Assembly (NCBI GenBank): GCA_016868815.1
Contig: VGFQ01000006.1
Span: 1 to 64,000 of the forward strand
DNA length: 64,000 bases
From: Bacteroidota bacterium
Lineage (GTDB): Bacteria; Bacteroidota; Bacteroidia; Chitinophagales; Chitinophagaceae
Direction: 5' to 3'
Below the pieces are notes generated by a model. That model was not told the origin of the DNA and made no database searches. It was given only the letters and a program-made list of their open reading frames with translations. A program made the position numbers and the translations under genes. Below are positions 29,101 through 36,670 of this stretch, piece by piece (the first letter of the stretch is position 1; the number at the start of each line of letters is the position of its first letter).

Positions 29101-29855
29101 ACATGCCGGTAGAGATGCAGGAAAGAGAGCAGCAGGCCTATATGGGGCTGGTGGTCATCCCGCTGGGTGAGCGAGTGTTCCATGATGCCGCGGGAACGGA
29201 CGACCAGGTATGATACGGTGTCGTACAGCGGCTTGAGGATGAACATAAGCTGCTTCAGCAGCTGGGAGAGGCGTTCGGCATTTTCCTGTATGCCGATGAG
29301 GTATACGACCTGTACGGGACGGTCTTTGTTCCATACGGAGTTGAAGGCTGAGTCGTCCCACTCGAAAAGATAGGAACCGTCTGCATGCATCGCGCCATAG
29401 CGGATGGCTTTGAGGCGGAGAAAGCTGCCGGAGGAGATGTGTTCGATGGCGGAGGTGAGCTCTAGCTCCAGGGGAGAGCTCTGCCGGTTCCGGTTGAAGC
29501 GGGAGGCGAGAACGTACCAGTCGTTGACGGTGCGCATCAACCCGAACGTCATCGAGAAGAGCTCCCGGATGAGGGCAAGCTTCCCTTCGTTGCTGGTCTG
29601 TGTCTCGAAGTTGATGAGGATGTCGACGCGGCGACGCTCCAGTTCTTCCAGCGGGTAGCTGTCGATGTCTGCCAGGAGAAAGATCTCGTCTGACATGAAG
29701 AACTCATGCCAGTCGCCATCGGGTCGGTTCAAGGCATCGAAATACCGGATATGGCGGGCATAGCGGTTGATGAACTTCAGGAAGTCACTGAAGCCCCGCT
29801 CATCGGGCAGGAAGAAGTCCGGCTCGAGGGCCCTTGCCGCGCGTCCGGCACCCAT
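26103..29855 (-). CDS. Very large eCIS baseplate protein (Afp11/gp6, baseplate-J-like)
   Basis: 1,250 residues from ATG 29855; an in-frame TTG at 29885 would add 10. The N-terminus has the eCIS wedge pattern FLPDERGFSDFLKFINRYA with a downstream W-H-E-F-F segment. The C-terminal ~200 residues resemble baseplate-J/gp6 (PGQVVVAALPHIRDAG, then ASSPFVRITVRNPTYEYIWV). The middle (about 330-900) is a long beta-rich region. This subunit would form the wedge ring round the spike. It follows gp25 and precedes the fibre-like gene by 4 bp. The beta-rich middle may correspond to the cage-like baseplate extension described for AlgoCIS; that parallel is inference. Confidence 0.83.
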   Translation of the reverse strand: MGAGRAARALEPDFFLPDERGFSDFLKFINRYARHIRYFDALNRPDGDWHEFFMSDEIFLLADIDSYPLEELERRRVDILINFETQTSNEGKLALIRELFSMTFGLMRTVNDWYVLASRFNRNRQSSPLELELTSAIEHISSGSFLRLKAIRYGAMHADGSYLFEWDDSAFNSVWNKDRPVQVVYLIGIQENAERLSQLLKQLMFILKPLYDTVSYLVVRSRGIMEHSLTQRDDHQPHIGLLLSFLHLYRHVRADINRLPERQLKFYFEQVLGMRPLPRRPDRLWVVFQTDPLRCPIRLPKGEGLIAGQDAQGQPRRYALERDVVLSGAAIRSLRNLFVARNPKIDQNSRFQMVTGLYCREMDLTPARPAPWSALGEDQRFLPPSEKTMEDAQMGFAIASPTLRLRGGERIVDLRLRFSEGSFHYLTDILMDISNRGRLRPSEVFESVFTGSCIVSYTSPLGWVDAADTQFLTPEDWDARTLVLRVRLSKAAPSMTNYVEEVHQLGLQAGQPMLRVMLNPAHAYHPYTHLQFLELDDIEVNVQVNDLRHLHLHSSTGALDDAGPFEILGAAPKRGSFLLIGNDEVFCKKLDSLQVGWSYLGLPLDESGLKGYFAAYPYGITNASFKLRVSALSDHRFFPRDDQPDQVVDMFESVKRSKSVKKDRLIDAIEIDKLNIRHDPDLTEEYLESYSSRKALGWLKLELIAPSMGFGTEVFADVYNASIAQSAEAQATRRGRPLTLQRPRDPFTPLAEQPYLNYTASSRLIFSPSRSFQNDVATRDAFYHLMPFGHARVFSKEGIHGTRLLPYLQAEGSLFIGLANLRPGDPLNLLFELEPNDKWSAGKRLGIQWSYLSHDSWKAFPPEKIFYDETHGLIHSGVLSLELPRDITDDNLSMGEGLLWIAATCDRKAELLSRIRHIHPDASAALFLDDGSDPDHPVSMPAGSLTEMERYHPEILGIRQPLPSTDGRPHESRSLFNQRVSEVLRHKNRAITAWDMEKMLLQQFDWLASVRVFGHSGHEGFVEPGQVVVAALPHIRDAGVFYQPLLDPGQILRMEEYLREASSPFVRITVRNPTYEYIWVKGRLMIDNEEVGATLKRLHEDILAYLCPWFYGQPQLAMNLPNYKRSELLEYIQSRPYIRFVTGFSIARMYTDDEGKYHLHDSAREENNADEISPAYPWSLLVPLAGNRIDIIHEAVYHAPEPCSLEDLVIGSNLILSDDFEAAEERPKEPARPTVSPTDVPVQYSFMLKL

Positions 29856-29894
29856 GCCGGATTGATATGTTCCTGTTTGTGCCAATGGTCAATG

Positions 29895-30305
29895 TCATCG
29901 GACATGGGTGCCTTCCGTCAGGTAGAACGGGAAGACGATGTTGTCTCGAATGTTGGTAGCTTGTATTTCATAGTCTACCGTGAAATGTACAATCCCTTCG
30001 GAGACTTTCTCTGTGGAGCAAGTCACTCCATGCACGAGGATCCTGGGTTCATAGACGCGCATGTCGTTGCGGATGCGCTCGCACAGGGAGGAGAGTCGTT
30101 CGTTGCGGGCGGAGTCGAAGACGTGCTCTGCGACGATGCTTCCATAGTCCAGCCGCATCAGCCGCTCGCCCCTCCGGGTGTTCAGATAGATCAGCAGGCT
30201 CTGGCGGATGTCTTCCTCCTCACTGACGAGCAGGACGTCGCCGGACGACTTGATGAAGGTGGGTGGGAAGGACCAGCCTCGGCCCAGAAAGGCTCTTTCA
30301 CTCAT
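29895..30305 (-). CDS. gp25-like baseplate protein (GPW/gp25, Afp9-like)
   Basis: 136 residues, normal for the T4 gp25/lysozyme-like baseplate family. It shows the conserved central block SLLIYLNTRRGERLMRLDYG, the usual ...T..GER...P.YG pattern in which this protein has RLDYG, followed by helix and VHGVTC strand segments. It nucleates the baseplate-sheath junction in related systems. It is 21 bp downstream of the spike gene, leaving no room for a separate PAAR gene, which often sits near this position in Afp/PVC clusters. Confidence 0.9.
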   Translation of the reverse strand: MSERAFLGRGWSFPPTFIKSSGDVLLVSEEEDIRQSLLIYLNTRRGERLMRLDYGSIVAEHVFDSARNERLSSLCERIRNDMRVYEPRILVHGVTCSTEKVSEGIVHFTVDYEIQATNIRDNIVFPFYLTEGTHVR

Positions 30306-30326
30306 GCGCTTTGTTTCGCTGCCTGT

Positions 30327-32126
30327 TTAATTGACGTTGACCATAGAGCCTTTGATGTTGACCGTGCCGGACGATTTGATCTCCGCTCCGGAGGAGCCCG
30401 ATGCCGATAGGCTGGCGCTGGCGGTGAGTTTCACGTCTTTGCCGTTGAGGGTCACGGCGTCGGAAGAGGACTTCACGGTGATCCCTTTGGTGGCAGTGAT
30501 GGTGATCTCATCCTTGCTGTCGAAAGTAATGCTTTTTTTACTGCTGAAGGCGATGCTGTCCGCCGACATGATGATGCTGTTTTCGTTCTGATCTTTGATG
30601 GTGATCGACTTGTCCTTGTCGGAGATGACAATCTGGTTTTCCCCGGGTGTGATCACGGTGATGATCTTGTCTTTGTCGTCGAATTTGAGGGTGAGTTTCT
30701 CCTTGGAGAGGAGCGACTTGGTGTTATTTTCCGCCGTCAGGGTCTCACTGGCCACATTCTTGCTGTCGTAGAGGCAGCCCAGCACAACGGGATAACGCGG
30801 GTCATCGTTGAGGAAGCCGACGATGACTTCCGAGTTGACTTCCGGGATGAAGAAGCTGCCGGCATTGTTGGTGGCATAGAAATGCGAGAGCAGGGCCCAT
30901 ACGCCATTGCCGGTGGACTTGATTGATGGGATCATCACCTGGATGCGGTTCTTGCTGAGTGGATCTGCATCGAGTTTCTTGACAATGCCGATGTGCAGAC
31001 CGGAGATGGGGCCTAGCCAGCGCTGGTCGTCGCGCTCCTGCACGGGGCTCTCAAAGATGTCATCGGCGAGACCGAAGCCGACGGTGGTTGTCCAGACGCC
31101 GTCTTCCACATTGTGATAGACGGCGGAGGCCAGGGCGTCGCCGTTGAAGAGGGTGCCAAAGCCGGCGAGGGTGACGATGGAGCCCAGCGAGACGGTGTTG
31201 GCACCGCGGAAAGAGACCTCGCCGCGCACCCGCTTGAAGCGCGACTGCAGCAGGGTGGCGTCTGCCAGCGCCTTGAGCTCTGTCGTGGCAAGCGGTGCTT
31301 TCACCGCCAGGCTCAGGGTGGCCGGACTGGCCACCTGGCCCAACGTCTTGCCGACCTGGTTGCCGGGTTTGCTCAGGTTGGAAGGCTCAGCGCCGGTGGA
31401 CGTCGTAGCCGCCTCGGTATGAGGGTCCCAGGAGTCGGCGGTCAACCCCTGCAGCTGTGTGCCGGCGTCTACCTCTCCGCGAAAGCTAGACACATCCTCT
31501 CCCTGCGTAAGGGTGAGCACACCGCTGCCGGAGACGGCAGGCGCCTTGACGATGAGTTTGTTGAGGCTGTTGAGCAGGACCATCCCGTTGGCCTTCGCCC
31601 GCTTGAGGATGAAGTCCCAGTCGGTGATATCATACTGGACCAGAAACGGATGGGTGACCGTGGTGGCCGTGATGGTCTTGTCGACGCCGGCCGCGGAGGC
31701 GATGGTCGTCATCGCATCGCTGTCGAGTTTGTCTTCGTAGAGGGCCGTCTTGCGCCCGATGGTGAGCTTGATGGCTTTGTCTGCACATTCCAGTACCAGC
31801 ACGCTCCTGGAGGCGAACTTCAGGTAGCCTTCACGCATGCTGATGCTGTGTTTGAGGATGATGCCTTTGAAGACGGTGGTGTTGGTGGAGTCGTACCCTA
31901 AGGCGATCTCCACATCTTTGCCCGGTACGAAGTTGGCGTCTTCCGACTCGGCGAATGTATTCTCGTATGGGTCGCCGGCGAGGATGCAGATGCGGGCGCG
32001 GCCGACCTTGTTGACCTCATGCCATACCTGGATATTCATCACCTGGTATTTGGCATCCAGCTCATTGCTGTTCACTTTGACCGTGAAGGAGAGCGTCTTT
32101 TGGAGGGAGTCGTTCGGGGAGGCCAT
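30327..32126 (-). CDS. VgrG-like spike protein (Afp8-like, gp27-gp5 fusion)
   Basis: 599 residues from ATG 32126 (MASPNDSLQ), 5 bp after the LysM gene. N-terminal ~330 residues resemble the gp27-type hub (LSFTVKVNSNELDAKYQVMN). An OB-fold follows around 380-470 (GIVKKLDADPLSKNRIQVMIPS, shown in two pieces: GIVKKLDADPLSKN / RIQVMIPS; then VIVGFLNDDPRYPVVLG). The C-terminal ~130 residues are a repetitive beta-helix of alternating K/D/S/T and I/V residues ending NIKGSMVNVN, the membrane-piercing needle. The in-frame extension to 32252 lies inside the LysM gene and is not used. Confidence 0.9.
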   Translation of the reverse strand: MASPNDSLQKTLSFTVKVNSNELDAKYQVMNIQVWHEVNKVGRARICILAGDPYENTFAESEDANFVPGKDVEIALGYDSTNTTVFKGIILKHSISMREGYLKFASRSVLVLECADKAIKLTIGRKTALYEDKLDSDAMTTIASAAGVDKTITATTVTHPFLVQYDITDWDFILKRAKANGMVLLNSLNKLIVKAPAVSGSGVLTLTQGEDVSSFRGEVDAGTQLQGLTADSWDPHTEAATTSTGAEPSNLSKPGNQVGKTLGQVASPATLSLAVKAPLATTELKALADATLLQSRFKRVRGEVSFRGANTVSLGSIVTLAGFGTLFNGDALASAVYHNVEDGVWTTTVGFGLADDIFESPVQERDDQRWLGPISGLHIGIVKKLDADPLSKNRIQVMIPSIKSTGNGVWALLSHFYATNNAGSFFIPEVNSEVIVGFLNDDPRYPVVLGCLYDSKNVASETLTAENNTKSLLSKEKLTLKFDDKDKIITVITPGENQIVISDKDKSITIKDQNENSIIMSADSIAFSSKKSITFDSKDEITITATKGITVKSSSDAVTLNGKDVKLTASASLSASGSSGAEIKSSGTVNIKGSMVNVN

Positions 32127-32131
32127 GCCAT

Positions 32132-32833
32132 CTATTTTTCCAGGGGTGGGAAACGAATCACCGAGCCCACCTTCAGGCGTCTGAAGTTGGGCAGGTTGTT
32201 GAGGTTGGCCACTTGTATGAAGTAGGAGGGATCGTCGTAGAACTGATTGCACATGGCCACCAGGGTGTCTCCCTCGCGGATGGTCGGCATGCGGGTGATG
32301 TCTGGGCTTTGAAACTGACGACTGATGACGGTCTCATCGACTTCTTCCAGCACCGTCAGTTTGACCTTGGCGCGAATTGGGTCCCCGGAGCTGTTGAAGC
32401 GGGTGTATTGTATGTCGAGGTCGGTAGCCTTCCCTTTCAAGTCGATCGCGCTGCCCCATTCGACATGTACGAAGGGCGGCATGTGGGAGTCGCTGGTCGG
32501 TTTGATGGTGGCCTTGTAGAGCGTGTCGATGGTGTCAGAAATGGAGCCGCCGATGGAGAAAAGGGTCAGGCCGGTGGGGGCATTGGGCAGTATGCCGGTG
32601 TTGTCTACCAGAAAGTCTATAGAGAGTTTCTGCTTCGTGTAGGCCCTGGAGCGGTTGGATACCGGGACGCCGGAGGCTGTTCCCGCCTCGCCTTCTCCGA
32701 GTTGTTCCACTTCCGTGTCATAGCCGATGCTGAACTCTTCGGGGTTCAGCTGCAACGTGAAGGTGGCTACCGCAAATCCACTCACATCGCCGTTGACGAA
32801 GTCAGGATATCCTTTGATGCTCAGCTTTGACAT
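32132..32833 (-). CDS. LysM-domain baseplate/tube-hub protein (Afp7-like)
   Basis: 233 residues. The N-terminal ~175 residues are a beta-rich hub domain; the C-terminal ~50 residues form one LysM repeat (IREGDTLVAMCNQFYDDPSYF, shown as IREGDTLVAMC and NQFYDDPSYF, ending NNLPNFRRLKVGSVIRFPP). In Afp/PVC systems this protein (Afp7, related to phage gp53) glues the hub to the baseplate. One base separates it from the DUF5908 gene and 5 bp from the spike gene, so it is within the baseplate operon segment. Confidence 0.92.
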   Translation of the reverse strand: MSKLSIKGYPDFVNGDVSGFAVATFTLQLNPEEFSIGYDTEVEQLGEGEAGTASGVPVSNRSRAYTKQKLSIDFLVDNTGILPNAPTGLTLFSIGGSISDTIDTLYKATIKPTSDSHMPPFVHVEWGSAIDLKGKATDLDIQYTRFNSSGDPIRAKVKLTVLEEVDETVISRQFQSPDITRMPTIREGDTLVAMCNQFYDDPSYFIQVANLNNLPNFRRLKVGSVIRFPPLEK

Positions 32834-32834
32834 A

Positions 32835-33083
32835 TCAGCGGTCGAGTCTTCTGTTGAGTGCGTCCATCACCTCCTGCACACACTGTTGTACGATCTGTTT
32901 CCGCAGCCCATAGGTCAGGCTGGCAACGGGCTTCTCCAGTTGTTTGTCTTCTTTCCCACCTGTCTGGCCTTCGGCGTGGCTGTACTGGACGTTGTCGCCA
33001 GACTTGACGGGGTCATCTTTTTTCCCTGCCTTGCCTTTGCTCACGATCCCTTTGATGACCATTTCCTTTATCTCCACCGGCAT
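32835..33083 (-). CDS. DUF5908 small eCIS protein
   Basis: 82 residues. It begins MPVEIKEMVIKGIVSK, the N-terminal pattern of DUF5908, a short family I know from eCIS clusters of Bacteroidota. The middle is charged and probably disordered; the C-terminal ~25 residues (QIVQQCVQEVMDALNRRLDR) form an amphipathic helix. It lies between the second tube protein and the LysM protein. Function unknown; the short size and terminal helix would suit an assembly chaperone or adaptor, which is inference. Confidence 0.8.
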   Translation of the reverse strand: MPVEIKEMVIKGIVSKGKAGKKDDPVKSGDNVQYSHAEGQTGGKEDKQLEKPVASLTYGLRKQIVQQCVQEVMDALNRRLDR

Positions 33084-33148
33084 ACTCGATCTGTTTTACT
33101 TCTGCCATATGCTATAACCTGTCCCATATCCATTTTATCGCTATGAGC

Positions 33149-33619
33149 TCATGTGAGGGTGGGCACGGAGACGATGGGTAGGCAGTCCATCCGCGTATAT
33201 TTAAATTCGATGTACTCGATGACGACCTCAGACTTCATAGCATTCAGGTCAGACACAGACCATTTTTGTGGCAGGGCGTCATAAAAGGTCCAGATCATAT
33301 AGGGAGAGGATCTGAGATCTCGGTTCATGAGGGTTACAACGATGGTCATGGGCACATAGATGCCCCCCAGGTTGGAAAAGGTGCTGATGCACCAGGGCAG
33401 CAGGGTGGAGCCGAGAGGGGCCAGCCCCCGGCCGCACCGCAGGTTAGGGTAGTTCACCTTGGTGGGAATCCGGTAGACCGTGTCATTGTTCCCGCCTTCC
33501 CTCACATCTTCGAAGTCTAGTTCGGCGCCGATGCCCGAGATCTCCTGAAACTGCATGTCTAGTTCTACGCCTAGGCTAAGCGTAAAGTAGAAGGCGGCAG
33601 GCGGATCGTAGCGAGACAC
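33149..33619 (-). CDS. Second tail tube protein (gp19-like, Afp5-like initiator)
   Basis: 156 residues from a GTG at 33619. Tube fold markers are seen: FTLSLGVELDMQFQEISGIG near the start, IPTKVNYPNLRCGRGL in the middle, and a C-terminal IEYIEFKYTRMD strand. It is homologous in outline to the main tube protein at 33737 (same length, same EISG/EVSG segment). The Afp5/Afp7 side of the cluster usually carries this baseplate-proximal tube initiator. It lies downstream of the intrinsic terminator, unlike the main tube, consistent with being needed in far fewer copies. Confidence 0.88.
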   Translation of the reverse strand: MSRYDPPAAFYFTLSLGVELDMQFQEISGIGAELDFEDVREGGNNDTVYRIPTKVNYPNLRCGRGLAPLGSTLLPWCISTFSNLGGIYVPMTIVVTLMNRDLRSSPYMIWTFYDALPQKWSVSDLNAMKSEVVIEYIEFKYTRMDCLPIVSVPTLT

Positions 33620-33680
33620 AGGGGCAGATTATGAGGTAAATTACGTTGAAATTGCGATTTACAATTTCCTCAGACATGTC

Positions 33681-33713
33681 AAAAAAAAGAGCGGGAAGAA
33701 ACCTTCCCGCTCT
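33681..33713 (-). terminator. Strong intrinsic terminator inside the eCIS operon
   Basis: A perfect 11-bp inverted repeat (33688-33698 with 33703-33713; stem AGAGCGGGAAG) with an AAAC loop is flanked by eight A at 33681-33688. On the minus strand this is a GC-rich hairpin followed by a run of U, a textbook Rho-independent terminator. It begins 23 bases after the main tube stop and ends ~61 bases before the GTG of the second tube gene. It must end or attenuate transcripts from the sheath-tube segment before the baseplate genes. Confidence 0.9.
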
Positions 33714-33736
33714 GGTCAATGCATCGTGTGGACAGG

Positions 33737-34207
33737 TTAGGCGGCCTCGATCGTAAGTCCTTCGTGGACGAAGATGATCGACTCGATGGCTGCTTCGCTG
33801 CTCTGCGAGTTCATGTCGGTCGACGTGATCTGCTTGGGCCATGCGCGCGTGAGCGTCCATGTCATCATCGGGGCTGCTTCCTCGTTCAGGAGGCGGATCA
33901 CAACGGTCAGGCGCTTGTACGTGTTCAAGCTGATCTGGTTCAGCCAATCGTACAGACGGTTGTCCTGGGTGAATACGCCCTTCTTCAGGGTGATATCGGC
34001 GTACTTCCGCAATCCCGGCATCTTGATGACGGAATGGATGGGACTGTTGCCGTGGCGGTATTCGATCACATCAGCCTCGATATCGAGTCCGGATACCTCT
34101 TGGAAGGAGAGATCAGTGAATTCGCCGATATCAACCGAGAAATAGAATTTTGGTAATGGCCAAAATTGGTCTTGATCTTCACCTGTTCCGGGTGTGGGAG
34201 TTGCCAT
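33737..34207 (-). CDS. Main tail tube protein (gp19-like, Afp1-like)
   Basis: 156 residues, normal for a Hcp/gp19-like tube subunit that stacks as hexamers inside the sheath. Visible are FYFSVDIGEFTDLSFQEVSG, IEYRHGNSPIHSVIKMPGL, the LKKGVFTQD turn and IESIIFVHEGLTIE at the end, all typical of the family. It is 58 bp after the sheath gene and 23 bp before the intrinsic terminator. Together with the sheath it forms the highest-copy part of the particle. Confidence 0.92.
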   Translation of the reverse strand: MATPTPGTGEDQDQFWPLPKFYFSVDIGEFTDLSFQEVSGLDIEADVIEYRHGNSPIHSVIKMPGLRKYADITLKKGVFTQDNRLYDWLNQISLNTYKRLTVVIRLLNEEAAPMMTWTLTRAWPKQITSTDMNSQSSEAAIESIIFVHEGLTIEAA

Positions 34208-34265
34208 GTCTCAACGTTTTTTCAGAGTTTCAAGTAAATGGGTTTACGGTTCATGCCTGAAGGGA

Positions 34266-35750
34266 TCAGGACTTCTGCTGCTGCTGTTGGAAGGTGATCA
34301 CGATGAACTCAGCAGGCCTGGTGATCGCTACCATCACGGTCATCTTGAGGATGCCGTCGAGAATGTCGTTGGCGGTCATGGTGGATCCAAGCCCTACGGA
34401 TACGGAGAATGCATCTTCCGGCGACTGCCCTGCCAGTAGACCGGCTTGCCATTGGCTTACCAGGAAGTTGCTAACCGTAGCCTTCATCGAAGACCAGGTG
34501 ACTGAGTTGTTCGGCTCGAACACATAGGCTTCTGCGGCGAACTTGATGCTCTGCTCCAGGAAGGTCATAGTCCTGCGGACACTGACATACCTCCAGTCCT
34601 GGCTATTGCCATCGAGGGTGCGAGCACCCCAGACGAGCACGCCTTTGCCAGTGAAGCTGCGGATGGCGTTGACAGCCTTGCCGTTGAGCGGCAGGTTCAA
34701 CTCTTCCTGATCGTCGCTGGTGATCTGGACGGCCGGAGCGACTACGGAGCCGAGGGATACATTGGCAGGGGCCTTGGCTACGTTGATGGAGTTGTCCACC
34801 ATGGCGTAGATGCCTGCCATACCGGCGCTGGGCGGGAGAAGGTTGAGGTATTCCGCCAAATCTCCAAGCAGGCCGTTGATGCGGCCGCTGACGGCCTTGA
34901 GGGTAGTCTGCAGGGTAGAGATCTCTCCACCTGCTGCAGATGGCAGCTTGGCAATCTCGTCCTTGATGGCGTCTGCACGGGCCTGGTTGATGCGGTCCGC
35001 GGCGAGGTCCTCATCGACTTCCTCATTTAGGAAGGTGACCAGACCGTCGAGGTTCTGGATGTTGGTGAAGTCAACGTCAGAGGAGCCGGTGATGGTCGTC
35101 TTGACGAAGGGATAGTAGGCAGCGGCCCACTGGAGGTGGTTGGCACCTACCCCGTTGCGGAAACGGGTGATGACATCCTCATCGTCATAGGTGCGCTTCT
35201 TGTCGCCATTGTAGACGTCCAGAATAGCAAAGCGGTTGCGCATGGCGTAGCCGCAGTGCATGATCATAGCCTGCTGCAGGGAAAAGCACTCCGCCTCGGG
35301 AAGGAGGATGGCTTCCGGAATTACCAGCAGGGTAGGCTCCGGATATTTCAGAAGAGAGGGCAGACCTGCTTCAGTAGCCAGATCGTTGAAATCTTTTGCA
35401 TTGACACCCGAAGAGTAGTCTCCAATGGACACGATCCAGGCATCTCCCCCGCCGTTGGCATAATAGAGTTTCATGGAACTGTGCAGGAGGAAACAGGTTT
35501 CTGGCACCGCTTCCAACTGACCGTCCGCCCCGATTTTGAAGAGGGTCTTGGGGGCTCCGCCAAACATTTCTTCGAACTCGGCAAAGGAGGTGATGCGGGT
35601 AGGGACGTTCCTTAAAAATTTGGAACCCCTTTGGGCCTTCTGGGTGTAACCTATGAAGGCTGGGATGGCCGTTGCCACGGGGACCACAGAAGAGGCAAAT
35701 GCACTTTTCTCTTCGATGTAGACTCCAGGCGATGCTAGTACTGTTGCCAT
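34266..35750 (-). CDS. Contractile tail sheath protein
   Basis: 494 residues. The N-terminal SPGVYIEEKSAF motif and the following VPVATAIPAFIGYT segment are hallmarks of phage/eCIS sheath proteins; the C-terminal third contains the conserved VWGARTLDGNSQDWRYVSVR and FVFEPN-like (YVFEPNNSVTW) segments. It is the only sheath gene here, whereas Afp and PVC have three paralogues, so the particle would have a single-type sheath as in AlgoCIS/MAC-like systems. The first gene below it on the strand is the tube. Confidence 0.95.
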   Translation of the reverse strand: MATVLASPGVYIEEKSAFASSVVPVATAIPAFIGYTQKAQRGSKFLRNVPTRITSFAEFEEMFGGAPKTLFKIGADGQLEAVPETCFLLHSSMKLYYANGGGDAWIVSIGDYSSGVNAKDFNDLATEAGLPSLLKYPEPTLLVIPEAILLPEAECFSLQQAMIMHCGYAMRNRFAILDVYNGDKKRTYDDEDVITRFRNGVGANHLQWAAAYYPFVKTTITGSSDVDFTNIQNLDGLVTFLNEEVDEDLAADRINQARADAIKDEIAKLPSAAGGEISTLQTTLKAVSGRINGLLGDLAEYLNLLPPSAGMAGIYAMVDNSINVAKAPANVSLGSVVAPAVQITSDDQEELNLPLNGKAVNAIRSFTGKGVLVWGARTLDGNSQDWRYVSVRRTMTFLEQSIKFAAEAYVFEPNNSVTWSSMKATVSNFLVSQWQAGLLAGQSPEDAFSVSVGLGSTMTANDILDGILKMTVMVAITRPAEFIVITFQQQQQKS

Positions 35751-35759
35751 TGAGTTGGT

Positions 35760-36626
35760 TTAGAGTTTTACAGGTATGTTACAAATATATAAACCGTTTT
35801 GCGGGTCTTGAACTAGGTTCTCCGGCCTAGGCATAGGAAGTAATTTCCGGTATTCGAAAGGCAATCGATTCATTCTCTTTCGACGTAGGAAACCCTGCGC
35901 TTCGTAGGACTGTCGTAAGGATATTGGATTCTGCGAAAGAACTTCGAAGGCTGGTGACCCATCGCGCATCGAAGTGTGACGTGGAAGCGTAAACATATGT
36001 AACACTCCATTAATTACAAAATTTTCTACAAAAAAATTTTTTGTAGCTTCTTCATCTAGGGATTTGCTATAGAATAAATAACGGACATAGGCCTCTCGGG
36101 GAAGGAACCGGATATAGCGGACCCTCGATGTCTCAGGAACGGGTGGAGCAGCCTCCCGGGCGCCGGGGAGGATCGGAGCATTCGCCTCATGCCGCACCCG
36201 GATCAGTCCTCCGATGCCGTCGGTGTCGGCCTCCGTCAGGCTGACCTCGTCTACAAAAGCACCCGGGTGGAGCGCCCCGTCTACCCCTGTCTGGCTGTCA
36301 AATACGTGAAATTGGCCGCTGCGGTATGGGATGTTGGTATATCGGATGAATTGGGGGTCTTTCACCCGGAAGGAAAAATCGAAAACGGCCGGCCGTTGAT
36401 AGACGGGGTTGGCCCAGTCGCGGCTGGCATTGGCGATCAGCAAGAAACCGTCCGGCAAGGGACGGTAGAGCAGCCCCAGGCCACTGAGGGAGGCGGAGGT
36501 CTCCGGCGTGGGGGAGATCTCCAGCACGCGGCACTGTCCGCCTGGGAAATAGTCGTGCAGAACACGGCACTCGAAGACAGGCGCGTATTGCAGATGGTGG
36601 CGAAAAGTCGTGTAAGGTTCCTGCAT
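35760..36626 (-). CDS. Unknown eCIS protein between terminator and sheath genes
   Basis: 288 residues, no signal peptide or transmembrane segment. N-terminal half is rich in beta strands (YAPVFECRVLHDYF, RVLEISPTPETSASL, FDFSFRVKDPQFIRYTN); C-terminal half has a proline-rich linker near residue 170 and a strand-rich tail. It is 9 bp upstream of the sheath gene and 44 bp after the Pvc16-like gene. The position next to the cap/terminator protein would suit a distal cap adaptor such as was reported for AlgoCIS, but I cannot demonstrate homology. Family unrecognised. Confidence 0.55.
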   Translation of the reverse strand: MQEPYTTFRHHLQYAPVFECRVLHDYFPGGQCRVLEISPTPETSASLSGLGLLYRPLPDGFLLIANASRDWANPVYQRPAVFDFSFRVKDPQFIRYTNIPYRSGQFHVFDSQTGVDGALHPGAFVDEVSLTEADTDGIGGLIRVRHEANAPILPGAREAAPPVPETSRVRYIRFLPREAYVRYLFYSKSLDEEATKNFFVENFVINGVLHMFTLPRHTSMRDGSPAFEVLSQNPISLRQSYEAQGFLRRKRMNRLPFEYRKLLPMPRPENLVQDPQNGLYICNIPVKL

Positions 36627-36670
36627 GCCGGCGTATCAGTTATCCATATCCATATGTAACCCCACTGAAC

